DNA of 64,000 nucleotides, taken from Vulcanimicrobiota bacterium (GTDB lineage: Bacteria; Vulcanimicrobiota; Vulcanimicrobiia; Vulcanimicrobiales; Vulcanimicrobiaceae). The first letter of the stretch is position 1, and the number at the start of each line of letters is the position of its first letter. Shown piece by piece: positions 49,985 through 58,389 of this stretch. The stretch covers positions 1 through 64,000 of the forward strand of contig JAFANA010000098.1 in assembly GCA_019232905.1 (NCBI GenBank). Reading direction: 5' to 3'. Position numbers and translations under genes: made by a program. Under the pieces are notes generated by a model. That model made no database searches. It worked only from the letters and a program-made list of their open reading frames with translations, and was not told where the DNA came from.

Positions 49985-50709
49985 TGCTGGAGTGCTGCTT
50001 TCGGTCGGCGACCCAAGTGATGCACGATGAGCGCATCGACGGCCTGCGCGACGTGTGGGCGCGCCATCAGACCTGCTCCGCGCTGTCCGCGCGGCGTCGC
50101 GAGTTCCGCAAGATTGCGCAAATCGGCGGCATCGAGTTCGATGAGATCGCGCCAGCGTTCGCGACAACGCGAGCAAATGAATCCACCGGCCTCGCCGTCG
50201 ACCCAGGCATGTTCGTCCTCAAAGGCAAGTCCGCATCGTACGCACGCGTCGACGGGCGGTTCGATTCCAAGCGCCGAGAGCAATCGGAGCGAAAACCGGG
50301 GTACGAGCGCGCGCGGCGTATTGCTTGCGGCGATCGCGCTCAACATTCCGGAAAGCAACGCATAAACGTCAGGTAGTGCAAGTCCCGGCTCGCAGAAGGC
50401 ATCGATCAATTCTGCGACGAGTTGGGCAACGGCGAATCGTTCCGGTTCGACGAGCGACTGCCACGGCGCATTGACGATATCGGCGTGCACGATGACGTCC
50501 AGCGAACGGCCGCGATGCATTTGAAGCTCGCATTCGTTCCCGAACTCCAAGCGGCCCGCGAGATGGCTTTTTGCGCGGCGCACGCCTTTCGCGACCGCGT
50601 CGAGTTTGCCGCTCTCGGTCGAAAAGAGCGTGACGATGCGATCCGCTTCTCCCAAAGGGCGGGCGCGCAACACGATACCGCGAGTCTTATACGAACGGCC
50701 CGAAGGAAT
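49981..50709 (-). CDS. recO: DNA repair protein RecO, AUU start proposed
   Basis: 242 residues if started at ATT 50709. The OB-fold strand SYKTRGIVLRARPLGEADRIV begins a few codons after it; RecO proteins start just before this strand. The ORF-track ATG at 50814 adds 35 Cys/Arg-rich residues and lies deep in cdd. A GTG within the strand would remove it. A GGAG is 10 bases before the ATT. Two zinc CxxC pairs (CVRCG, CSRCR) and the C-terminal helical domain are normal. RecO anneals and loads RecA with RecFR. Confidence 0.88.
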   Translation of the reverse strand: MPSGRSYKTRGIVLRARPLGEADRIVTLFSTESGKLDAVAKGVRRAKSHLAGRLEFGNECELQMHRGRSLDVIVHADIVNAPWQSLVEPERFAVAQLVAELIDAFCEPGLALPDVYALLSGMLSAIAASNTPRALVPRFSLRLLSALGIEPPVDACVRCGLAFEDEHAWVDGEAGGFICSRCRERWRDLIELDAADLRNLAELATPRGQRGAGLMARPHVAQAVDALIVHHLGRRPKAALQQ

Positions 50710-51082
50710 GCGGCAAAAGCTCCGCGGCGGTCGTCTCGATCGCTTCGTCTGAAGCGGTAAACACGACCACCATGTTGGGATTGAATTCGGCGAGCACCTG
50801 ACGGCACGCGCCACATGGACTCGTCAGCACGCCCTCGGGTCCGGCAATTGCGATGGCAGTGAAGTCGCGAAACCCGGCAGAGACGGCGGCGAATATCGCC
50901 GAGCGTTCCGCGCACATCGAAAGTCCGTAACTCGCATTCTCGACGTTCGATCCGACGATCACGTTACCGTCGCCCGCATCGAGCGCCGCGCCCACCCGAA
51001 AGTTCGAATACGGCGCATAGGCCCGTTCGCGCGCATCGCGCGCGGCGGAAAGCAATTCGTCGAGATCAGGGGACGACATCAT
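50687..51082 (-). CDS. cdd: Cytidine deaminase
   Basis: 131 residues from tandem ATG codons at 51082. Zinc motifs CAERSAIFAAVS and PCGACRQVLAEF are intact, as is YSNFRVGAAL for substrate binding. The short homotetrameric type. It overlaps both neighbours by about 20 bases (end of the CorC-type gene and start of recO). Confidence 0.96.
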   Translation of the reverse strand: MMSSPDLDELLSAARDARERAYAPYSNFRVGAALDAGDGNVIVGSNVENASYGLSMCAERSAIFAAVSAGFRDFTAIAIAGPEGVLTSPCGACRQVLAEFNPNMVVVFTASDEAIETTAAELLPHSFGPFV

Positions 51083-52385
51083 GTTCGGCCCCTTCGCCTT
51101 CGCCCTCTTCTTCCGCCACCGGCGGCCGCGTAAAGACACGCACGCTCAAGATTCGGCGTCCGCGTGTACGCTCGACTTTGAAGCGCGTCCGCGAATCGGC
51201 TTCGATTTCCTCGCCTTCTTTCGGCAGCCGGCCGAAGAGACCGACGATATAGCCGCCGATCGTTTCGAAGTCTTCGGTTGGAATGTGGGTGCCGAGTTCC
51301 GCGTTCACGTCGTCGATATTCGTGCCCGCTTCCACGACCGCTTCATTTTCGGAGATGACGTGAATCGGTTCTTGCTCGTCGATGTCGTGCTCGTCGCGAA
51401 TCTCGCCGACGATCTCTTCGAGCAGATCTTCCATCGTAACGAGGCCGGCTGTGCCGCCGTATTCATCCATGACGATCGCCATCGAATACTTTTCGCGCTG
51501 CATGTCGCGAAGCAGTTCGGCGATTTTCTTGGTCTCCGGAACGTGCTGCACGGGACGCATCAGCGCGCGCAGGCTCGTTTGCGAGAGCGTCCCGTTCGAA
51601 AGCGCAATCAGCAATTCGCGATCGTGGACGACGCCGATAATGTCGTCCTTGGATTCCTGGTACACGGGCAGTTTCGAATAGCCTTCGGCGATAACGACGT
51701 CGAGCGCGCGGCGCGGCGAGTCGTCGATCGAGACGGCGATGACTTCGGGACGAGGCGTCATAATTTCGCGCACGATCGTATCGCCGAACTCGATGACCGA
51801 ATGAATCATCTCCCGTTCTTCTTCTTCGATGACGCGCTGTTCGGCGCCGACGTTCACGAGCGCGCGAATATCTTCTTCCGTCACGTACATGTGCGTCGAA
51901 TGCTTGACGCCGACGATCCGCAACAACACGTTCGCGATAAAAATGAAGACGCTCGTGATCGGGGTGAGGATCGCGTTGGCCAAGCGCATCGGCTTGCCGA
52001 GGAAGAGCAAGTACCGCTCACCGGCAGAGCTCGCCACCGTCTTCGGGATGATCTCGCCGAAAAGCAGCAGCACGACCGACATCAGGACCGTCGACCAGAC
52101 CGCCGGGTCCGGCAGGCCGAGATCGATCATGATCGCGGTCGCGAGCGAGTCCGCCGCGAGGAGCGCGACCGTGTTGCCGATGAGGATCGAGCTCAACATG
52201 TGGCTCTTGTCGTCCACGAGCTTCAAGACGTCGTCGGCGCCGCGGACCTTCCGCTCGATGAGCGCACGGGCGCGGAGTCGTGAAACGGCGACGAGCGCCG
52301 TTTCCGACGCCGAGAAGAACGCAGAAAAGCAAACTAGGACAACGAGGGCTGCGACTTCCAGCCAGTTCGGGTGGGCCGTCGTCAT
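51066..52385 (-). CDS. HlyC/CorC family transporter (DUF21-CBS-CorC domain)
   Basis: 439 residues: DUF21 membrane domain (about 10-200, TM helices such as ALVVLVCFSAFFSASETALVA), a CBS pair (about 210-330: MTPRPEVIAVSIDDSPRRAL, then DEYGGTAGLVTMEDLLEEIV) and a C-terminal CorC_HlyC transporter-associated domain (about 345-430). Such proteins are thought to be magnesium or cobalt efflux systems and are common near phoH-ybeY. The function is family-level only. Confidence 0.94.
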   Translation of the reverse strand: MTTAHPNWLEVAALVVLVCFSAFFSASETALVAVSRLRARALIERKVRGADDVLKLVDDKSHMLSSILIGNTVALLAADSLATAIMIDLGLPDPAVWSTVLMSVVLLLFGEIIPKTVASSAGERYLLFLGKPMRLANAILTPITSVFIFIANVLLRIVGVKHSTHMYVTEEDIRALVNVGAEQRVIEEEEREMIHSVIEFGDTIVREIMTPRPEVIAVSIDDSPRRALDVVIAEGYSKLPVYQESKDDIIGVVHDRELLIALSNGTLSQTSLRALMRPVQHVPETKKIAELLRDMQREKYSMAIVMDEYGGTAGLVTMEDLLEEIVGEIRDEHDIDEQEPIHVISENEAVVEAGTNIDDVNAELGTHIPTEDFETIGGYIVGLFGRLPKEGEEIEADSRTRFKVERTRGRRILSVRVFTRPPVAEEEGEGEGAEHDVVP

Positions 52386-52460
52386 CGATGCAGGCCTCGA
52401 ATGAGGTCGCCCGGGCGCGGCCCGCAGCTTCGGTAGGGGTCTTTCTTCAAATCGGCGCCA

Positions 52461-53165
52461 TTATAACACAAGGTGTGGACGCGCCAAGAGGTAGATTGCC
52501 AGAGCGGCAACGGTACCGAGCACGGCCCCGGCGACCACCTCGGCCGTCGAGTGGATGTTCGCCTCCACGCGCGTCTGGGCCACGAGGAAGGCGATAAAGT
52601 AGGCGAGGAGTGCCGGCAGGGGGCGCTGGTAGAGGAATGCGAGCAGCGTCGCCGCCGCAAACGACAGCGCAGCATGGCCGGAGACGGCGCCTCCCTGGAG
52701 CGCCGAGCCTCGACCGACCCAAGCCTTCGCGAAGATCGTCACGATCGCGACGGCAAAGAGCACGACGAAGGCCAGGTTGCTCGGCACAGTCGCGACCGCG
52801 GCGAAGACGCGCTGGCCGCCGTTGATGATGCCCTGGTAGAACACGAGGTAGCCGACGACGATCGCGGCGATCGACGTGACGAGCACGGCCCCCGCCGCCG
52901 CATCTTTCGCAGTCTTCGCGAGCGGATGATGAGTGACGGTCAGCAGATCGACGATCGCTTCAACGGCCGTGTTGATCAGTTCGAGTGCGAGTACGACCGC
53001 GATGATGATAACGAGCGCGACCACGTAGTAGCGGTCGAGCCGCAAGAACAGCGAAGCGAGGACGACGAGCAGCGCAATGATGAAATGCACGCGCATATTC
53101 TGCTGCGTGCGCGCCGCGTACATGATGCCTTCAAATGCGTGATTGAACGAACGCCAGAACTTCAT
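52461..53165 (-). CDS. Diacylglycerol/undecaprenol kinase fused to PAP2 phosphatase
   Basis: 234 residues from ATG 53165. The N-terminal 110 residues match DgkA-type kinases (NHAFEGIMYAARTQQNMRVH, ALELINTAVEAIVDLLT, AKDAAAGAVLVTSI). The C-terminal half is PAP2-like (GRGSALQGGAVSGHAALS, EANIHSTAEVVAGAVLG). Together they could phosphorylate and dephosphorylate undecaprenol or diacylglycerol. The key His is seen in SGHAA and in the downstream IHS. It follows ybeY by four bases. Confidence 0.93.
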   Translation of the reverse strand: MKFWRSFNHAFEGIMYAARTQQNMRVHFIIALLVVLASLFLRLDRYYVVALVIIIAVVLALELINTAVEAIVDLLTVTHHPLAKTAKDAAAGAVLVTSIAAIVVGYLVFYQGIINGGQRVFAAVATVPSNLAFVVLFAVAIVTIFAKAWVGRGSALQGGAVSGHAALSFAAATLLAFLYQRPLPALLAYFIAFLVAQTRVEANIHSTAEVVAGAVLGTVAALAIYLLARPHLVL

Positions 53166-53169
53166 GTCG

Positions 53170-53616
53170 CTACGTCTCGTACGGCCACGGCATGCCGATT
53201 GCATCTGCGAGCCGCCGTTCTTCGCGTTCCATGACGTCGCGCTCTTCGGGCTCCATGTGATCGTGTCCGAGCACGTGCAGCAGGCCGTGAATGAGCAAAC
53301 GATCGATTTCGCGTTGTACGGGCGCGTCGTAATCCGCCGCTTGACGTCGCGCGGTGTCGATGCTGATGACGATGTCGCCAAGTAGCCGTTCTTGTGAAAA
53401 GGGTTCGGGTTCCAGCGGAAAGCTCAGTACGTCCGTCGGCTTGTCTTTGCCGCGGTGCTCGCGATTAATCTCACGAATCGCATCGTCGTTCACGATCGTC
53501 ACCGAAATCGCGGAATCCGGCTCGCCGACGGCATTCAACAACGTGCGCATGGTCGCTTTGAGCGCGCGCGCATCTACGCCGCTTCGACGCACTTCATTGC
53601 GATAGTGTACGTGCAT
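53170..53616 (-). CDS. ybeY: Endoribonuclease YbeY
   Basis: 148 residues from ATG 53616. The zinc motif HGLLHVLGHDH is clear, and KPTDVLSFPL plus GDIVISIDTA are typical. YbeY matures 16S rRNA 3' ends and removes defective ribosomes. It overlaps phoH by 23 bases, the standard phoH-ybeY pair. Confidence 0.97.
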   Translation of the reverse strand: MHVHYRNEVRRSGVDARALKATMRTLLNAVGEPDSAISVTIVNDDAIREINREHRGKDKPTDVLSFPLEPEPFSQERLLGDIVISIDTARRQAADYDAPVQREIDRLLIHGLLHVLGHDHMEPEERDVMEREERRLADAIGMPWPYET

Positions 53617-54547
53617 ACGCCCGAATGATGTGCGCAACGAGCGGATGACGGACCACATCGGTTTCAGTAAGTTCGACGACACCGATATCATCGAGACGTT
53701 CCAAACGTGCGGCGGCGTCACGTAAACCACTGCGCGCCCCCGACGGCAGATCGATCTGCGTCACGTCGCCGTTGACCACCATCTTCGAACCCGTTCCTAA
53801 GCGCGTCAGGAACATCTTCAACTGATCGGGCGTCGCGTTCTGCGCTTCGTCGAGAATAATGAATGCGTCGTTGAGCGTGCGTCCGCGCATGTATGCAAGC
53901 GGCGCAACTTCGATCGTTCCGCGTTCGAGATATTTCGCAACCACGGTACCATCGAGCAGATCCTCGAGCGCATCGTAGAGCGGACGCAGATACGGGTCGA
54001 CTTTTTCGCGTAAGTCGCCCGGAAGAAAGCCGAGCTTCTCACCCGCTTCGACCGCAGGGCGCGAAAGAATAACGCGCGAGACCTCGCGGTTTTTCAGCGA
54101 TCGAACCGCCATGACGACCGCGAGAAACGTCTTGCCGGTTCCGGCCGGACCGATGCCGATCGTCAAGGTGTTGCGATCGATCGAGCTCACGAGTGCGCGC
54201 TGCCCGGGCGTTTTCGGACGGATCTCTTTCCCGCGATGATTGCGCAGCAACGTTCCCGGCAGCGCTTGTCCGCCGGGCGCTTCACGTACGTCCGAGACCG
54301 CGAGCGCGACATCGTCCGGTGTAATTTGCGCACCGTCCACCGCAGCGTCGAGCATGCGCCGCACGGCGTGTTCCGCGCGATCGACGTTCTCTTGTTCGCC
54401 CGCGAGCAGCAGCCGGTTTCCGTCGGCGCGCACCCTGACGTCGAGGCGATGCTCGAGCGCCGAGAGATTTTGATCGAACTGTCCGAAGAGACGGACGTGG
54501 TCGGTTAGGTCACTTAGATCGACGGTTCGCTGTGCCGTGGACTCCAG
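53594..54547 (-). CDS. phoH: PhoH-like ATPase, CUG start proposed
   Basis: 317 residues if started at CTG 54547. AGGAG is eight bases upstream. The family N-terminus (VRLFGQFDQNLSALEHRLDVRV) begins about 18 residues later. The ORF-track start (54994) runs inside the neighbouring gene and is Arg-rich shadow. Walker A GPAGTGKT is at about 133-140, Walker B is DEAQNATPDQ. PhoH is a ribonuclease/helicase-like ATPase of unclear substrate; here it pairs with ybeY. Confidence 0.9.
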   Translation of the reverse strand: MESTAQRTVDLSDLTDHVRLFGQFDQNLSALEHRLDVRVRADGNRLLLAGEQENVDRAEHAVRRMLDAAVDGAQITPDDVALAVSDVREAPGGQALPGTLLRNHRGKEIRPKTPGQRALVSSIDRNTLTIGIGPAGTGKTFLAVVMAVRSLKNREVSRVILSRPAVEAGEKLGFLPGDLREKVDPYLRPLYDALEDLLDGTVVAKYLERGTIEVAPLAYMRGRTLNDAFIILDEAQNATPDQLKMFLTRLGTGSKMVVNGDVTQIDLPSGARSGLRDAAARLERLDDIGVVELTETDVVRHPLVAHIIRAYARTLSQ

Positions 54548-54939
54548 ATCGATTGCTCCTGCAAAGCTTTGGGCGGGCCGAGCACTTCGGCCGCGATGAT
54601 CGAGCGGACGAGACTCCCTCGTTCGAACATACCACGAAAGCCCCCGGTTCCATGCGGCTGCACGACCGCAGGTGCGGTGATTGCGGGTGCCGGCGGCGGC
54701 GGACTGCTCGCGATCCGCCGCGTCACGATCGGCGGTGCAACGGGCACGGCCGTGGGCCTCGGTGACGGCGGCGCAGCGACGGGCTGAGGCACGGGAGCGG
54801 CTGTGCGGCGCGTTTGCACCGTCTGCGCCGCGCGCCGCGCCTTCCGCGCGTTCGAGATGATGCTGCCGATTGCGCCGATAAGGAGCAAGACGATCCAAAT
54901 CAGCGTATCGACGGGCACCGCCGCGAGAATCGGCGTCAT
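54514..54939 (-). CDS. Small membrane protein with Pro/Ala-rich linker
   Basis: 141 residues: one TM helix ([18 protein letters not shown]), then a basic stretch ([16 protein letters not shown]), a Pro/Ala-rich linker and a short C-terminal segment. Sits between floA (overlap ATGA) and phoH, suggesting a link to the membrane-domain proteins FloA/NfeD. No family recognised. Confidence 0.75.
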   Translation of the reverse strand: MTPILAAVPVDTLIWIVLLLIGAIGSIISNARKARRAAQTVQTRRTAAPVPQPVAAPPSPRPTAVPVAPPIVTRRIASSPPPPAPAITAPAVVQPHGTGGFRGMFERGSLVRSIIAAEVLGPPKALQEQSIWSPRHSEPSI

Positions 54940-55946
54940 CGAGTACCCGGCGGCTGCGGCGGCGGATTCTCCGGCGGCTGCGCGCCGTCGACACTTCCGC
55001 CGATCGCGTCGCGCATCGTCGTATCGGCTTGAATGTTCTTCAAACGATAGTAATCCATGACGCCGAGGTTGCCGTTCTTGAACGCATCGGCGATGGCGAG
55101 CGGAATTGAAGCCTCGGCTTCAACGACCTTCGCGCGCATCGCTTGCGTCTGGGCCTTCTGCTCTTGTTCGGATGCCATTGCCGCGTATTGACGCTCCGAA
55201 GCTTTGGCTTGCGCAATGCGGCGATCGGCCTCGGCTTGCGACGTTTGCAATTCGGCGCCGATATTTTTGCCGACGTCCACGTCCGCAATATCGATCGACA
55301 CGATTTCGAACGCCGTTCCGGCGTCGAGCCCTTTGGTCAGGACCGTCTTCGAAATGCGGTCCGGATACTCGAGCACTTCTTTGTGATCGACTGCTGCACC
55401 AACGGCCGAGACGACGCCTTCGCCGACGCGGGCGATGATCGTTTGTTCGCCGGCGCCGCCGACGTAGCGGTCGAGATTGCTGCGGACCGTCACACGAGCC
55501 TTGACGTTGAGCTGAATGCCGTTCTGCGCGACGCCTTGAAAGATCGGCGTTTCGATGACCTTCGGAACGACGGACGTCTGCAGGGCTTCAACGACGTTAC
55601 GTCCCGCAAGATCGATTGCGGCCGCGCGCTGCCATTCAAGCGGAATTTGCGCGCGCTGCGCCGCGATCATCGCAAGTGTCACGTTCTCGACGTTACCGCC
55701 GGCAAGATAGTGCGATTGCATTTGATCGACCGTAAGATTCAACCCCGCTTTACGAGCGCGAACGTAATTCGTCACGATAACGCCTGGCGGTATGCCGATC
55801 AAACGCATACGCACGAGCGAGACGATACCGAGCGGCACGCCCGCTGCAATCGTTCTGATCCAGAGACCGATTGGAAAATAATATAAGAATGCAAAGAACA
55901 GGATTACTGCGACGAAGAAGATGACCGCCGCGCTTACTGCTACCAC
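54936..55946 (-). CDS. floA: Flotillin-like protein FloA (UPF0365/YqfA)
   Basis: 336 residues: N-terminal membrane segment ([17 protein letters not shown]), a long SPFH-like/YqfA domain ([41 protein letters not shown]) and a coiled Glu/Ala/Lys-rich C-terminal region ending in Pro. Forms functional membrane microdomains. NfeD upstream is its standard partner, with the same order here. Confidence 0.95.
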   Translation of the reverse strand: MVAVSAAVIFFVAVILFFAFLYYFPIGLWIRTIAAGVPLGIVSLVRMRLIGIPPGVIVTNYVRARKAGLNLTVDQMQSHYLAGGNVENVTLAMIAAQRAQIPLEWQRAAAIDLAGRNVVEALQTSVVPKVIETPIFQGVAQNGIQLNVKARVTVRSNLDRYVGGAGEQTIIARVGEGVVSAVGAAVDHKEVLEYPDRISKTVLTKGLDAGTAFEIVSIDIADVDVGKNIGAELQTSQAEADRRIAQAKASERQYAAMASEQEQKAQTQAMRAKVVEAEASIPLAIADAFKNGNLGVMDYYRLKNIQADTTMRDAIGGSVDGAQPPENPPPQPPGTR

Positions 55947-55961
55947 GTTTGCGAAGTCTCC

Positions 55962-57281
55962 TTACTTATAGCTCGGGAGCGTTACGGGCTCTACGAAGAT
56001 GCGCGCGCCTTCGACGCGCGTGACGCGAACCGGCGTCCCTGCCGGAATGAACTCGCCTTCGGTCAGCACATCGACGCGATGCCCGTCGATCGACGCGATT
56101 CCCGCGGGTCGAAGATACGATGCCGCTGTGCCGACGGCCCCGCGTAGCGACGAAAAATCGGCGCTCGTGACGTACTCGGGGCCTTGCGCCGCCGCGAGGG
56201 TCAATTTCTGCATCCACGCGTTCTGCGGGAAGACGCGCGTCAAGAAGGCGAACGCGATGACGGTGAGGATAATCGAGGTCGAAACGCTTTCGACGGCGAT
56301 GAAGAAAAACGGCACGCCGAATGCGAGCAGCACGGCTGCAAGCAAGGCGAGTGCGCCGAGTATGCCCGGCGCACCATGGCCGGGCACGACGTGCAACTCC
56401 CACAGGATGCCGATCAATCCCAGAATCGCGAGCGCGATCACGAGGCCGTTCGAGAATCCCGCATAGACGTGCGTCCCGAAGAACAGCGCGAGCGCCGCAA
56501 CGCCGATCGTCCCGGCGATACCATGCAGCGTTTGCATCTCGAGAATGAGTCCGAGCGTACCGATCGTGAGCAAGAGCGTGCTCACGGCGGGTGCCGTCGC
56601 AAAGCGCGCGAGATCTTCCGCCCACGTGTATTGCGGCGAGATGCGCGGTGCATCGCTGAGGTGCTGCGTTGCAAGCGCGGCATCGAGCGTCGGTGCTTGT
56701 CCTTGCGCAATACCGGAACGCAGCGCGTCGGCTGTGTTCAGCGTTAAGTACGTATCCGACGGTTTATATTCCGGAACAGAAACGCTCGGATCGACCATCG
56801 CGCCGGCGAGAACCGGATTGCGATGATTGCGCTGCGCCGTCGATTGGAACTCCGCTTTGAGCGCGGAGACGATTTCTTTGTCGGTCGGATGCGGTTGAGC
56901 CGCACCGATCGATGCGCCGGGCGCCATGATGATGGTGTTCGAAGCTAGCGATATCAACGCGGCCGATGAGTACGCCCGCCGCGAGATATACGCGATCACC
57001 GGCTCCTTCGCCGTGTAGATCGCATCCTTGATGCGAAACGCATCTTCCAGTAAGCCGCCGGTGCTGTTGACGTCGAGCACGAGTGCGCGCGCGTGATTGT
57101 CGTTTGCCGTGGAGACGGCGCGTTCGACCAGGTGCGCCATCCCGTCGTCGACGGTGCCGTTAACCGGCACGACGACGATCGGCGCCGCGGACTCGGCGGT
57201 AGCAGCAAAAGCGCTCAGCGCATAGCCCGCCAAGCCGAAGGCGACCAGCGCGAGCGCGACCCAAGCGCGAAGAGTCCTCAT
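55962..57281 (-). CDS. nfeD: NfeD family protein with ClpP-like serine-protease domain
   Basis: 439 residues with a signal peptide (ALVAFGLAGYALSAFA). The ClpP-crotonase domain (about 35-210) includes VVPVNGTVDDGMAHLVERAV, LDVNSTGGLLEDAFRIKDAI and a Ser in SRRAYSSAALISLA, then four TM helices and a C-terminal OB-like NfeD domain (RVEGARIFVEPVTL). It likely acts with flotillin. The catalytic Ser and Lys pair is plausible but not proven. Confidence 0.95.
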   Translation of the reverse strand: MRTLRAWVALALVAFGLAGYALSAFAATAESAAPIVVVPVNGTVDDGMAHLVERAVSTANDNHARALVLDVNSTGGLLEDAFRIKDAIYTAKEPVIAYISRRAYSSAALISLASNTIIMAPGASIGAAQPHPTDKEIVSALKAEFQSTAQRNHRNPVLAGAMVDPSVSVPEYKPSDTYLTLNTADALRSGIAQGQAPTLDAALATQHLSDAPRISPQYTWAEDLARFATAPAVSTLLLTIGTLGLILEMQTLHGIAGTIGVAALALFFGTHVYAGFSNGLVIALAILGLIGILWELHVVPGHGAPGILGALALLAAVLLAFGVPFFFIAVESVSTSIILTVIAFAFLTRVFPQNAWMQKLTLAAAQGPEYVTSADFSSLRGAVGTAASYLRPAGIASIDGHRVDVLTEGEFIPAGTPVRVTRVEGARIFVEPVTLPSYK

Positions 57282-57320
57282 GTCTGGTGCTACCTTCGCT
57301 ACATCTGAAGGTTACAATGC

Positions 57321-57351
57321 AAGAAGAGCCCGGCTTAGCCGAGCTCTTCTT
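57321..57351 (-). terminator. Intrinsic terminator overlapping the yqeY stop
   Basis: AAGAAGAGC/GCTCTTCTT stem around the last codons and stop of yqeY, with a T-rich tail on the minus strand. It would separate yqeY from nfeD. Confidence 0.6.
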
Positions 57352-57778
57352 TTACGATCTCACTGATCAGTTTGCCGTCCGCCACACCGCGGAGTTGCGC
57401 CATCGCCGCTTTCATGACGGCACCTTGGTTCACCGCTCCGTCCGGCAGTTCGGCGATAATCGCCTTGACCGCTCCGCGAACTTCGTCCGGTGACTTCTGG
57501 GCCGGCATGTAGGCCATCAAGATGTCGCGCTCCGTGCGCTCCTTGTCGGCCAGATCCTGGCGGCCCGCCTTTTCGAACTCGGCAAACGAGTCGTTGCGTT
57601 GCTTGACCAGCTTCTGAACGACCGCCAGCTCGTCCGCGTCCGACAGTTCGCTTCCGGCTTCCGTACGCTTGTAGGTAAAGCCGGAAAGCACAGAACGGAG
57701 CGTATCGAGGCGGACTTGATCGCGCGCCTTCATCGCCTCCTTGAGATCGGAGGAGATGCGGTCTTTGAGGGCACCCAT
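57335..57778 (-). CDS. yqeY: GatB/YqeY domain protein
   Basis: 147 residues, all helical: MGALKDRISSDLKEAMKARD at the start, RLDTLRSVLSGF, and the C-terminal tail DEVRGAVKAIIAELPDGAV, typical of the standalone YqeY tail-domain protein. It is related to the tRNA amidotransferase GatB tail. It directly follows rpsU, a very common order. Confidence 0.95.
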   Translation of the reverse strand: MGALKDRISSDLKEAMKARDQVRLDTLRSVLSGFTYKRTEAGSELSDADELAVVQKLVKQRNDSFAEFEKAGRQDLADKERTERDILMAYMPAQKSPDEVRGAVKAIIAELPDGAVNQGAVMKAAMAQLRGVADGKLISEIVKEELG

Positions 57779-57781
57779 GAA

Positions 57782-57952
57782 TTAAGCGCGGCGTTTACGA
57801 GCTGCCGCGGACTTTTTCTTGCGGCGGACGCTGGGCTTTTCGTAGTGCTCGTGCTTGCGCGCTTCGGCGAGAATCCCCGCCTTTTGGGTGGCCTTTTTGA
57901 AACGGCGCAGCGCGCTCTCAATCGATTCGCCTGGAGCTACGCGTACTTCCAT
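57782..57952 (-). CDS. rpsU: 30S ribosomal protein S21
   Basis: 56 residues from ATG 57952, preceded by AAGGGGGGT. Begins [20 protein letters not shown] and ends in a very basic tail ([14 protein letters not shown]). The ORF-track start adds 12 non-family residues. S21 joins late to the 30S platform near the anti-SD. Confidence 0.96.
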   Translation of the reverse strand: MEVRVAPGESIESALRRFKKATQKAGILAEARKHEHYEKPSVRRKKKSAAARKRRA

Positions 57953-57974
57953 CGTGTGTTGACCCCCCTTTCGC

Positions 57975-57991
57975 GCTGTGCGAAGCACAGC
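57975..57991 (-). promoter_or_regulatory. Stem-loop in the rpsU leader
   Basis: GCTGTGC-GAA-GCACAGC (7-bp perfect stem) lies just after a terminator T-run and just before the rpsU SD. It could help control rpsU translation. Confidence 0.4.
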
Positions 57992-58023
57992 AAAAAAATT
58001 CTACCGGACTCGTCGAGCCCGGT
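57992..58023 (-). terminator. Intrinsic terminator between HIT gene and rpsU
   Basis: Minus-strand stem ACCGGGCTC/GAGTCCGGT (one mismatch), then AGAATTTTTTT. It ends the pyrG-GT-HIT transcript and implies that rpsU has its own promoter or depends on read-through. Confidence 0.75.
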
Positions 58024-58040
58024 ACCTGCCGTACTTTAGC

Positions 58041-58379
58041 TTATCCGGGCGGCCATGTCAAATGACGGCCCGCGAGCACGTGCACGTGCGTATGATCGAC
58101 AGTCTGTCCGCCGTCCGGCCCGGTGTTGATGACGAGACGATAGCCGTCGCGGCCATGTTCGCGTCCGAGGCGCGCCGCCGTTGCGATCAGTTTCGCCATG
58201 AGCGCGCCATCGGTGCCCGGCGACATCTCATCGATGTTGGAAACGTGGCGGACGGGCATCACGAGCAGATGCGTCGGGGCCTGCGGGTTCACATCCTCGA
58301 TCGCGACCACGTCGTCGTCGCGAAGTACGACCTTTGCCGGAATCTCGCCCGCGATGATCTTGCAAAAAATGCAGTCCAA
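58041..58379 (-). CDS. HIT family nucleotide hydrolase
   Basis: 112 residues: MDCIFCKIIAGEIPA at the start, the ASxHLLVMPVRH-like segment (PTHLLVMPVRHVSNIDEM) and the C-terminal histidine triad DHTHVHVLAG. Hydrolyses nucleoside monophosphate derivatives such as Ap4A-like or AMP-lysine compounds. Stands before rpsU as in many bacteria. Confidence 0.96.
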   Translation of the reverse strand: MDCIFCKIIAGEIPAKVVLRDDDVVAIEDVNPQAPTHLLVMPVRHVSNIDEMSPGTDGALMAKLIATAARLGREHGRDGYRLVINTGPDGGQTVDHTHVHVLAGRHLTWPPG

Positions 58380-58389
58380 GCGTTGCCTC

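Noticed and set aside
51081-52283. 400-aa plus-strand ORF antisense to the CorC-type gene
   Set aside because: Asp/His/Arg-rich shadow of a conserved DUF21-CBS protein on the minus strand.
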